A stretch of 52,907 nt of DNA, taken from assembly GCF_004570325.1 (NCBI RefSeq), contig NZ_SPQO01000031.1, positions 1 through 52,907 on the forward strand, given 5' to 3'. The notes beneath the pieces are model-generated. The model saw nothing but the letters and a program-made list of their open reading frames with translations, made no database searches and was not told the DNA's origin. This DNA is from Mycobacterium sp. PS03-16 (GTDB taxonomy: Bacteria > Actinomycetota > Actinomycetes > Mycobacteriales > Mycobacteriaceae). How positions within the stretch are numbered: the stretch's first letter is position 1; the number at the start of each line of letters is the position of its first letter. The position numbers and the translations under genes are program-made. This document shows positions 42,935 to 50,457 of the stretch, piece by piece.

Positions 42935-44317
42935 ATGACTGTCACCAACGAGGCCGCCGTCCTGCCCAACGGCCTGTCCGTCGAGGACGCCCGCGCGCAG
43001 GCCGCCCGCGCCTACGAACTCGACCGGGCACACGTCTTCCACTCGTGGTCGGCGCAGGCCGAGATCACGCCGATGACCGTGACCGCCGCCCAGGGCAGCT
43101 ACCTGTGGGACGGTGAGGGCCGGCGCCTGCTGGACTTCTCGTCCCAGCTGGTCAACACCAACATCGGCCATCAGCACCCGAAGGTGGTCGCGGCGATCCA
43201 GGCGCAGGCCGCCAAGCTGTGCACAGTCGCGCCCCAGCACGCCAACGACGCCCGCTCCGAGGCGGCCCGGCTGATCGCCGAGCGCACTCCGGGCGAGCTG
43301 AACCGGGTGTTCTTCACCAACGGCGGCGCCGACGCGATCGAGCACGCCGTGCGGATGGCGCGGTTGCACACCGGCCGCTACAAGGTGCTGTCGCGGTACC
43401 GCAGCTACCACGGCGGCACCGAGACCGCGATCAACCTGACCGGGGACCCGCGGCGCTGGCCCAACGACCACGGCAACGCCGGCGTTGTCCACTTCTTCGG
43501 GCCGTTCCTGTACCGCACGCAGTTCCACGCGACCACCGAGGCCGAGGAGTCGGCCCGGGCGCTGGCCCACCTCGAGGACGTCATCCGGCTCGAGGGGCCG
43601 ACGACGATCGCCGCGATCGTGCTGGAGTCCATCCCCGGCACGGCGGGCATCATGGTGCCGCCCCCGGGCTACCTGGCCGGCGTCCGTCAGATCTGCGACC
43701 GCTACGGCATCGTGATGATCGCCGACGAGGTGATGGCCGGATTCGGCCGCAGCGGCAAGTGGTTCGCGATCGACCACTTCGACGTGGTGCCCGACCTGCT
43801 CACCTTCGCCAAGGGCGTCAACTCCGGTTACGTCCCGCTCGGCGGCGTGGCGATCAGCCCGGCGATCGACGAGACCTTCGCCCACCGGCCGTACCCCGGC
43901 GGCCTGACCTACTCGGGTCACCCGCTGGCCACGGCCGCGGCGGTGGCGACCATCACCGCGATGACCGAGGAGGACATCGTCGGCAATGCGGCACGGATCG
44001 GCGCCGAGGTGCTCGGCCCCGGCCTCGCCGACATCGCCGCCCGCCATCCCAGCGTGGGCGAGGTGCGCGGGACCGGTGTGTTCTGGGCGATCGAGCTGGT
44101 CGCCGACCGCCAGACCCGTGAACCGCTGGCGCCCTACGGCGCCAGCAGCGCCGCGCTGAACGCGGTTGTCGCGGCGTGCAAGAACAACGGTCTGCTGCCG
44201 TTCGCGAACTTCAACCGCATCCACGCCGTCCCGCCCTGCACGGTCTCGGCCGAGGAGGCCCGCGAGGGGCTGGCGATCCTGGACGCGGCACTGGACGTCG
44301 CGGACTCGCACCTGTAG
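42935..44317 (+). CDS. Class III omega-aminotransferase (beta-alanine/omega-amino acid type)
   Basis: 460 residues from the ATG at 42935, with AGAAAG upstream. A fold-type I PLP enzyme: the aspartate of IVMIADEVMAGFGRSG near 255-270 contacts the pyridine nitrogen, the Schiff-base Lys293 is in FAKGVNSGYVPLGG, and FTNGGADAIEHAVRMAR near 125-141 is the cofactor-phosphate loop. YSGHPLATAAA follows near 325. This group transfers the amino group of beta-alanine, GABA, taurine or similar omega-amines to pyruvate or 2-oxoglutarate. Next to mmsA, beta-alanine or beta-aminoisobutyrate is the best inference, since its product would be the mmsA substrate. A strong terminator follows. Confidence 0.92.
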   Translation: MTVTNEAAVLPNGLSVEDARAQAARAYELDRAHVFHSWSAQAEITPMTVTAAQGSYLWDGEGRRLLDFSSQLVNTNIGHQHPKVVAAIQAQAAKLCTVAPQHANDARSEAARLIAERTPGELNRVFFTNGGADAIEHAVRMARLHTGRYKVLSRYRSYHGGTETAINLTGDPRRWPNDHGNAGVVHFFGPFLYRTQFHATTEAEESARALAHLEDVIRLEGPTTIAAIVLESIPGTAGIMVPPPGYLAGVRQICDRYGIVMIADEVMAGFGRSGKWFAIDHFDVVPDLLTFAKGVNSGYVPLGGVAISPAIDETFAHRPYPGGLTYSGHPLATAAAVATITAMTEEDIVGNAARIGAEVLGPGLADIAARHPSVGEVRGTGVFWAIELVADRQTREPLAPYGASSAALNAVVAACKNNGLLPFANFNRIHAVPPCTVSAEEAREGLAILDAALDVADSHL

Positions 44318-44329
44318 CAAGCACACCGG

Positions 44330-44365
44330 CAGCGCCCCGTCCCCGTCCTGGTGGGCGGGGCGCTG
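44330..44365 (+). terminator. Stem-loop terminator after the aminotransferase gene
   Basis: CAGCGCCCCG (44330-44339) pairs perfectly with CGGGGCGCTG (44356-44365) around a 16-base loop, 12 bases after the stop. It has no T-run, the usual mycobacterial form. Confidence 0.75.
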
Positions 44366-44496
44366 TCGCTGTCCGTAGGGTTGGTGGTCGGCCCACCGGG
44401 GCGCGTGCGCGACGAGGCGCCTGTTTCGAGATCGCCATGGGGTGGAACAACTCGGTGAAGGTCGAGCACGGCGGAATCGGTTCGTGAAGGGGATGC

Positions 44497-46785
44497 ATGT
44501 CTGAGGCGCCACAGTCGGACATTCGGGCAGGCGACGATCAGGTCGTGCCGGACACCGATGACCAGCCCACCGACACGAACGAGCCGAGCTTCGACGAATA
44601 TCTGCATCCGGCGCGGCCCCGCTCGCTGCGGTTCCGGCCCCGGGTGAAGACACCGTTCACCCGCCGGTCGGTCGCGCAGGACGGCCCGGCGACCGGGGAC
44701 AACCCGGCGTACGTGTCGTGGCTGTTGGCGCAGTCGATGCTGGCCGACGCCAACCAGATCAGCCAGCAGTTCTCCGGGCAGGGCTCGATGTGGCAGAACC
44801 CGTACGCCACCCCCAGCCCGCGCGGCGCCGTGGAGACCGCGTCAGTATGGTTCACCGCCTATCCGCTGTCGCTGATCACCCGGCCCAACGAGTCGTTCCT
44901 CAAGGCGCTCGCCGACGATGACATGTGGAAGGCGTTCGCCGACATCGGCATCGAGGCCATCCACACCGGCCCGGTGAAGCGGGCCGGTGGGATCTCCGGC
45001 TGGCAGACCACGCCCAGCGTGGACGGCCACTTCGATCGCATCAGCACCGAGATCGATCCGGCGTTCGGCACCGAGGACGAGTTCCGCAAGATGTGCGGAA
45101 CGGCCAACTGGTACGGCGGCACCGTGATCGACGACATCGTGCCCGGGCACACCGGCAAGGGCGCCGATTTCCGCCTGGCCGAGATGAAGTATGCCGACTA
45201 CCCCGGCATTTACCACATGGTCGAGATCGATCCGCGCGACTGGGCGCACCTGCCCGACGTGCCCGCCGGCGCGGATTCGGTGAACATCGACACCGTCACC
45301 GAGGAGTGGCTGGACAAGGCCGGCTACATCATCGGCCGCCTGCAGCGGGTGATCTTCTACGCCGAGGGCATCAAGGAGACGAACTGGAGCGTCACCCGCC
45401 CGGTGGTCGGCATCGACGGTGTCGAGCGCCGCTGGGTGTACCTGCACTACTTCAAGGACGGTCAGCCGTCGATCAACTGGCTCGACCCGTCGTTCGCCGG
45501 GATGCGGCTGGTGATCGGCGACGCGCTGCACTCGCTGGCCGACCTGGGCACCGGCGGTCTGCGGCTGGACGCCAACGGTTTCCTGGGCGCGGAGAAGACC
45601 GCGGCCGAGGACGCGGTGGGCTGGTCGGAGGGTCATCCGCTGTCGGAGGCGGCCAACCACCTGATCGCGAGCATGGTGCGCAAGGTCGGCGGGTTCACGT
45701 TCCAGGAACTGAACCTGACCATCGACGACATCCGTCAGATCGGTGAGGCGGGCGCGGACCTGTCCTACGACTTCATCACCCGGCCCGCCTACCAGCACGC
45801 GCTGGCCACCGCGGACACCGAGTTCCTGCGGCTGTGCCTGCGCACCACGCTGGAACTCGGCGTCGATCCGGTCTCACTGGTGCACGCGCTGCAGAACCAC
45901 GACGAACTGACCTACGAACTGGTGCACTGGTCACACGGTCACCGCGAGGACGTCTTCACCTACAAGGGTGAGGAGATCACCGGCGAGGCGCTCGGCGACC
46001 GGATCCGCGGTGACCTCAGCGATCGGCTGACCGGTGAAAAAGCCCCGTATAACCTGGTTTTCACCACCAACGGCATCGCGTGTACGACGGCCACCGTGAT
46101 CGCGGCGACGCTGGGCATCAGCGATCTGGATGACATCACCGATCCGGCCGACCTGGACCGCATCCGCCGGGCACACCTGCTGCTGGCGATGTTCAACGCA
46201 CTGCAACCGGGCGTCTTCGCGCTGTCGGGCTGGGATCTGTGCGGCATGCTGACGTTGCCGCCGTCGCAGATCGGTGAGCTGTTGCGCGGCGGCGACACCC
46301 GGTGGATCCACCGCGCCGCACACGATCTGATGGGCGTCAACCCCGGGGCGACGAAGTCGCTGGCGGGGATGCCGCGCGGCCGCAGCCTCTACGGGTCGCT
46401 CCCCGAGCAACTCGCCGACGAGACCAGCTTCGTGCGTCAACTGCAGGCCATCCTGCGGGTGCGCGCGCACTACGGCATCGCGACCAGCAGGCAGATCGAC
46501 ATCCCGGAGGTGTCACACCGCGGGATGCTGGTGCTGGTACACCAATTGGCCGAGGAGGGCCGCTACCAGCTGACCGTGCTGAACTTCGCCAACGAGGAGG
46601 TCGCAGGCACCGTCCGGTCCGAGGCGCTGCCGCCGGGGGCCACCGTGTCGGACATGTTCACCGGCCATACCTTGGCGACGGTGGATGATCTGCACAGTTT
46701 CGCGGTGGAAATGCCTGCGCATCACGGGATGTCGCTGCTGGTGGAGCTGCCGCCGGACGCCGGCGATCCACCAGCCGAGGCCTGA
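44497..46785 (+). CDS. Glycoside hydrolase family 13 enzyme, possibly trehalose synthase-related
   Basis: 762 residues from the ATG at 44497, with GAAGGGGA upstream. The GH13 catalytic triad is visible: nucleophile Asp358 in GGLRLDANG, acid/base Glu404 in TFQELNL and the transition-state stabiliser Asp469 in LQNHDELTY. A barrel runs through FADIGIEAIHTGPVKRAGG and MFNALQPGVFALSGWDLCGML, with a C-terminal beta domain (YQLTVLNFANEEVAGTV). There is no signal peptide, so it works in the cytosol on alpha-glucan, maltose or trehalose. The first 55 residues are low-complexity and acidic. It differs from standard TreS by length and by the segment VIDDIVPGHTGKGADFRLAEM, so I do not name it. No glycogen gene is adjacent. 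Its last 128 bases are overlapped by a convergent frame. Confidence 0.85.
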   Translation: MSEAPQSDIRAGDDQVVPDTDDQPTDTNEPSFDEYLHPARPRSLRFRPRVKTPFTRRSVAQDGPATGDNPAYVSWLLAQSMLADANQISQQFSGQGSMWQNPYATPSPRGAVETASVWFTAYPLSLITRPNESFLKALADDDMWKAFADIGIEAIHTGPVKRAGGISGWQTTPSVDGHFDRISTEIDPAFGTEDEFRKMCGTANWYGGTVIDDIVPGHTGKGADFRLAEMKYADYPGIYHMVEIDPRDWAHLPDVPAGADSVNIDTVTEEWLDKAGYIIGRLQRVIFYAEGIKETNWSVTRPVVGIDGVERRWVYLHYFKDGQPSINWLDPSFAGMRLVIGDALHSLADLGTGGLRLDANGFLGAEKTAAEDAVGWSEGHPLSEAANHLIASMVRKVGGFTFQELNLTIDDIRQIGEAGADLSYDFITRPAYQHALATADTEFLRLCLRTTLELGVDPVSLVHALQNHDELTYELVHWSHGHREDVFTYKGEEITGEALGDRIRGDLSDRLTGEKAPYNLVFTTNGIACTTATVIAATLGISDLDDITDPADLDRIRRAHLLLAMFNALQPGVFALSGWDLCGMLTLPPSQIGELLRGGDTRWIHRAAHDLMGVNPGATKSLAGMPRGRSLYGSLPEQLADETSFVRQLQAILRVRAHYGIATSRQIDIPEVSHRGMLVLVHQLAEEGRYQLTVLNFANEEVAGTVRSEALPPGATVSDMFTGHTLATVDDLHSFAVEMPAHHGMSLLVELPPDAGDPPAEA

Positions 46786-47317
46786 GGAAGACCTCGGCGG
46801 TCGACAGTTCGTCGCCGAGCCCGGCCGCGGCCAGCGCGTGTCGTTTGAACGCCGCGGCCGTGGCGCTCGTCGACGGCTGCACCTGATCGCCCTCGCCGTG
46901 CCGCGCCGGCGCGCCTTCGCGCTCCCAGAGCAGCAGGTCGACCCGGTGGTCGGCCATGCCGGCGGTGACCCAGCCGCGCACGGCCGGATCGCCGCGCAAC
47001 ACCTCGGCGGCCACCACCAGCGACCGCCCGAGCGCCGGTTCGCCGAGCCGGGTGGCGCCCGGCGCCCACGCCAGTTGATCGGCCCCGAGGATCTGCGCCG
47101 GCCTACCGGCCTCCGCATCGGAAGCGGCCGCCTCATCCGAAATGAGCAGCGCCACATCCCATCCCGCCATCGCGTGGTCGCACATCAGGGCGCCGGCCCG
47201 CCTGACCGCGTCCACGGGATCGGCCGCGACGACCACCAGTTGGTACCGGCCGACGTCCGCGGCCGGGGGCGACGGCGCCTGCGAGGATGGCGACCGGATC
47301 TCGGAGAGTGCGACCAT
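46658..47317 (-). CDS. Conserved hypothetical protein, overlapping the GH13 3' end
   Basis: 219 codons from the ATG at 47317, which has GGAAGGA six bases upstream. The first 165 residues look like a real globular protein: RYQLVVVAADPVDAVRRAGALMCDHAMAGWDVALLISDEA resembles an alternating alpha/beta start, then GRPAQILGADQLAWAPGATRLGEPALGRSLVVAAEVL. The last 40 residues (after LSTAEVFLRPRL) are basic and Pro/Ala-rich and lie antisense to GH13, so they may not be conserved. No family is recognised. It is divergent from the tetR gene of the P450 operon, 141 bases away. Function unknown. Confidence 0.65.
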   Translation of the reverse strand: MVALSEIRSPSSQAPSPPAADVGRYQLVVVAADPVDAVRRAGALMCDHAMAGWDVALLISDEAAASDAEAGRPAQILGADQLAWAPGATRLGEPALGRSLVVAAEVLRGDPAVRGWVTAGMADHRVDLLLWEREGAPARHGEGDQVQPSTSATAAAFKRHALAAAGLGDELSTAEVFLRPRLVDRRRPAAAPPAATSRDAQAFPPRNCADHPPSPRYGR

Positions 47318-47405
47318 GGAGCGTCCTTCCGCTACGGCGAGGAGAGACCTGAGGCACTACGAATATAGAGAGACGACCGGCATGATCGGGGCGGTTTTGA
47401 CGAGT

Positions 47406-47417
47406 CCGGTCGACCGG
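47406..47417. promoter_or_regulatory. 12-base palindrome between hypothetical and tetR genes
   Basis: CCGGTCGACCGG is perfectly palindromic and lies about 40 bases before the tetR ATG and 90 bases before the divergent start. Short GC palindromes occur by chance in DNA this GC-rich, so it is only a candidate operator. Confidence 0.3.
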
Positions 47418-47458
47418 CCGCGCCGCCCGGGTACGGCCACTACACTGCTCGGACCGCG

Positions 47459-48097
47459 ATGAGACGAAAACCGGATCCCGAGCAGCGCCGCCGCACGATC
47501 TGCGACGCGGCGATCCGGCTGCTGGCCGGATCCGGCAGCAAGGGGTTGAGTCACCTCAAGGTCGACCGCGAGGCGGGTTTCCCCGACGGCACCACCTCGT
47601 TCTACTTCCGCACCCGGTCCGCGCTGCTGCGCGCCGTCGCCGAGCGGGTGGCCGAACTCGACCTGGCCGACATGCGCAGCGCGATGGACGATCCGGCGCC
47701 CGACGGCGCCGCCTCCCGGTTGGCGCGGCTGGTCGTGCAGGCCGGCCGGGAACCGCAGCTCACCCGCACGAAGGCCCGCTACGAGCTGACCATGGCCGCG
47801 TCCCGCGACCCGGAGATGGCCGAGGTGATGCGCCACCAGACCGAGGCGTTCAACCGGTTGCACCACGACATCCTGGGCACCTTCATGCCCCCCGATGCCG
47901 ACCCCGCGGTGATCGGCGAGGTGACCGACGTGACGCTCACCTTCATCAACGGTCTGCTGCTGCGCTTCGCCCATGGCGACCGGGTCGTGGATTCCGCCGA
48001 GCGGCTCGACGAGATGATGTCGGCGATCATCACCGGCATCCTGCTGGCCCGGACGCCGACCGGCACGGCATCGCTGCCGTGCGGCTCACGAGAATGA
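47459..48097 (+). CDS. TetR family regulator at head of the P450 operon
   Basis: 212 residues from the ATG at 47459. No Shine-Dalgarno is present, and TACACT at 47441-47446 could be a -10 element whose start point is within a few bases of the ATG, so the message may be leaderless. The helix-turn-helix is about residues 10-55 (RRTICDAAIRLLAGSGSKGLSHLKVDREAGFPDGTTSFYFRTRSALL), with an unusual DGTTSFYF recognition-helix end. A C-terminal helical ligand domain follows. It precedes the P450-crotonase-CoA transferase genes on the same strand, and a symmetric TetR-type palindrome overlaps its stop codon just ahead of the P450 gene. It is therefore the likely substrate-responsive repressor. Confidence 0.9.
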   Translation: MRRKPDPEQRRRTICDAAIRLLAGSGSKGLSHLKVDREAGFPDGTTSFYFRTRSALLRAVAERVAELDLADMRSAMDDPAPDGAASRLARLVVQAGREPQLTRTKARYELTMAASRDPEMAEVMRHQTEAFNRLHHDILGTFMPPDADPAVIGEVTDVTLTFINGLLLRFAHGDRVVDSAERLDEMMSAIITGILLARTPTGTASLPCGSRE

Positions 48098-48103
48098 CAT
48101 TCT
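48091..48103 (+). promoter_or_regulatory. TetR-type palindrome upstream of the P450 operon
   Basis: AGAATG-A-CATTCT is a perfect six-base dyad around one base, resembling the AGAAC-type half sites of KstR-like regulators but with different sequence and spacing. A second looser dyad, CATTCTT and AAGAGTG (48098-48118), overlaps it. It is 108 bases before the P450 start and overlaps the tetR stop. Confidence 0.5.
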
Positions 48104-48211
48104 TTTAAGCGAAGAGTGTAAATCGCCCGAAATCGTCAACGCGCTGACACACTGGCACGGGTTGCCCTGCGGCACAAACATGTCCGGCTGCGCAGCGAAA
48201 GGCGGAAGTTC

Positions 48212-49429
48212 GTGGCACTCAGCACCGACAGCAGCACCGTGCAGGACCTCAACTACGACCCCTACGACGTCGCGCTCAACACCGACCCGTATCCGATGCT
48301 CGGCCGGATCCGGGAGGAGGCGCCGCTGTACTACAACCCGACCCACGACTTCTACGCGCTGAGCCGCTACGACGATGTCGACGCCGCACTCGTCGACCAC
48401 GACACCTACAGCTCGGCCCGCGGCGCGGTCCTCGAGATCATCAAGTCCGGAATGGAGATCCCGCCCGGCACGCTGATCTTCGAGGATCCCCCGATCCACA
48501 ACATCCACCGCAAGCTGCTCTCCCGCATCTTCACCCCGCGCAAGGTCCTGGCGCTCGAACCCAAGATCCGCGAGTTCACCGCCCGCTGTCTGGACCCGCT
48601 GATCGGCAGCGGCCGGTTCGACTTCGTCACCGACCTCGGCGCCCAGATGCCGATGCGGGTGATCGGCATGCTGCTCGGCATCCCCGAGGCCGACCAGCAG
48701 CACGTGGTCGACCACGGTGACTCGACGCTGCGCACCGAACACGGCGGCAAGATGACCGACAACCCCGACGGCGCGATCGCCACCGGCGAGGTGTTCGCCG
48801 AGTACATCGACTGGCGCGCCGAACACCCCTCGGACGATCTGATGACCGAGCTGCTGAACGCCGAGTTCGCCGACGAGACCGGGGCCCGGCGCCGGCTCGG
48901 CCGCGACGAGTTGCTGCTGTACCTGCAGGTGATCGCCACCGCGGGCAGTGAGACCACCACCCGGCTGATCGGCTGGGCCGGCAAGGTGCTGGCCGAACAC
49001 CCCGACCAGCGGCGCGAACTCGTGGGCAACCGGACCCTGCTGCCTGCCACCGTCGAAGAACTGCTGCGGTTCGAGCCGCCCGCGCTGCACGCCTGCCGCT
49101 ATGTCACCCGCGACGTCGAGCACTACGGGCAAACCGTGCCCGCCGGTAGCGCGATGATGCTGTTCCTGGCCGCCGGCAACCGGGATCCACGCCGCTTCGG
49201 CCCCACCAGCGATTCGTTCGACATCCACCGTGAACCCCGCCAGCACCTGTCGTTCGGCGTCGGCACCCACTTCTGCCTCGGCAACGCGCTGGCGCGGCTG
49301 GAGGGCCGGATCGCGCTGGACGAGATCCTGGACCGCTTCCCCGAGTGGGAGGTGGACCTGAGCACCGCCGAGCTCAGCCCGACCTCCACGGTGCGCGGCT
49401 GGGAGTCGATGCCCGCCGTCGTGCCCTGA
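48212..49429 (+). CDS. Cytochrome P450
   Basis: 405 residues from a GTG at 48212 with AGGCGGA upstream. P450 marks are all present: I-helix ATAGSETTTRLIG near 245 (acidic-Thr pair as Glu-Thr), K-helix EELLRFEPP near 283 (ExxR), the aromatic region HREPRQHLSFG and the haem loop FGVGTHFCLGNALARLEGR with the thiolate Cys near 354. Soluble bacterial class, which needs a ferredoxin and reductase encoded elsewhere. It starts an apparent operon with a crotonase, a double CoA transferase and an SDR, so the hydroxylated product probably enters CoA-ester catabolism. No CYP family is assigned from sequence alone. Confidence 0.93.
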   Translation: MALSTDSSTVQDLNYDPYDVALNTDPYPMLGRIREEAPLYYNPTHDFYALSRYDDVDAALVDHDTYSSARGAVLEIIKSGMEIPPGTLIFEDPPIHNIHRKLLSRIFTPRKVLALEPKIREFTARCLDPLIGSGRFDFVTDLGAQMPMRVIGMLLGIPEADQQHVVDHGDSTLRTEHGGKMTDNPDGAIATGEVFAEYIDWRAEHPSDDLMTELLNAEFADETGARRRLGRDELLLYLQVIATAGSETTTRLIGWAGKVLAEHPDQRRELVGNRTLLPATVEELLRFEPPALHACRYVTRDVEHYGQTVPAGSAMMLFLAAGNRDPRRFGPTSDSFDIHREPRQHLSFGVGTHFCLGNALARLEGRIALDEILDRFPEWEVDLSTAELSPTSTVRGWESMPAVVP

Positions 49430-49479
49430 GCCGGACCCGAAACCGCGTGTCCAACCCCGGAAGGAAGTGGAGTCGTCCC

Positions 49480-50451
49480 ATGCCCGAATTCGACTACGTC
49501 GAGATGAAGAAGGAAGCGGAGCAGTACATCCGCTTCGAGAAAGACCGCAAGAACCGCATCGCCACCATCACCTTCGACCGGCCGGACGCGCAGAACTCCG
49601 CCACGCTGGGCATGCGGCAGCTCTACGCCGACATCATCCACAAGTGCAACGTCGACGACGACGTCAAGGTCGTCGTGATCCGCGGGGAGGGTGAGGATTT
49701 CGGCAGCGGCGGTGACCTGCCCGAGCAGCGGGGCATGATCGAGAACCCGGGGATGCCGCTGCACCACGAACTCGCCATCAACGACGACGACGTCAAATAC
49801 CCCGAGGGCGGCTCCTACCGCTACCTGTCCACCGTCACCGACTTCTACGCCAAGGCGCCCGCGGGCAACCGGCCGCTGCAGGAGCTGCGCAAGGTCAGCA
49901 TCATCGAGGCCAAGGGCTACTGCTACGGCTGGCACTTCTACCAGGCCGGCGACGCCGACCTGGTGGTGTCGTCCGACGACGCGCTGTTCGGTCATCCGGC
50001 GTTCCGTTACGTCGGCTGGGGCCCGCGGCTGTGGTGGTGGGCCGAGACCATGGGTCTGCGCAAGTTCTCCGAGATGCTGTTCACCGGGCGGCCGTTCAGC
50101 GCCAAGGAGATGTACGACTGCGGATTCGTCAACAGCGTGGTGCCGCGGGACCAGCTCGAGGACGAGACCATGAAGTACGCGATGGCGTGCTCGAAGTCGC
50201 GTCCCACCGACACCGTCGCCGTGCAGAAGACGTTCCTGGAGATCTACAAACAGCACAAGGGCGAGTACCTGGGCAGCCTGCTCACCGGCATGGTCGAGGG
50301 CATGCTGCCGATGATCACCAACGACCGCGAGAACGAGGTGGACCTGACGGGCGGCACGTTCGAGAAGGGGCTCAACAACGTCGTCAAGGACAACGACATG
50401 AATTTCCCGCCGGAGTGGCGCCTGAGCCGCGGCGGCCGCGCCAAGCCCTGA
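49480..50451 (+). CDS. Enoyl-CoA hydratase/isomerase (crotonase) family protein
   Basis: 323 residues from the ATG at 49480 with GGAAGGAAGTGG upstream, longer than the usual 260. The crotonase fold is clear: RIATITFDRPDAQNSATLGM near 24-43, oxyanion loop GEGEDFGSGGDLPEQ near 71-85 and EAKGYCYGWHFYQAGDADLVVSSDDALFGHPAFRYVGWGP near 145-184. A long Asp/Asn-rich insertion follows the first oxyanion loop (HHELAINDDDVKYPEG). The usual catalytic Glu positions are not obvious (QAGDADL, GHPAF), so hydratase activity is uncertain and isomerase, hydrolase or lyase chemistry is possible. It lies between the P450 and CoA transferase genes, with a six-base gap to the latter. Confidence 0.87.
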   Translation: MPEFDYVEMKKEAEQYIRFEKDRKNRIATITFDRPDAQNSATLGMRQLYADIIHKCNVDDDVKVVVIRGEGEDFGSGGDLPEQRGMIENPGMPLHHELAINDDDVKYPEGGSYRYLSTVTDFYAKAPAGNRPLQELRKVSIIEAKGYCYGWHFYQAGDADLVVSSDDALFGHPAFRYVGWGPRLWWWAETMGLRKFSEMLFTGRPFSAKEMYDCGFVNSVVPRDQLEDETMKYAMACSKSRPTDTVAVQKTFLEIYKQHKGEYLGSLLTGMVEGMLPMITNDRENEVDLTGGTFEKGLNNVVKDNDMNFPPEWRLSRGGRAKP

Positions 50452-50457
50452 CCGGTC

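Noticed and set aside
44423..44443. GTTT and GGGT near the GH13 start as a SigF promoter
   Set aside because: The spacer is only about 12-13 bases and the -10 lacks the final A of GGGTA.
48145..48154. Third copy of TGACACACTG, upstream of the P450 gene, as a shared PucR site
   Set aside because: A single 10-base match without the paired repeat, in front of genes with their own TetR regulator. Chance is likely.
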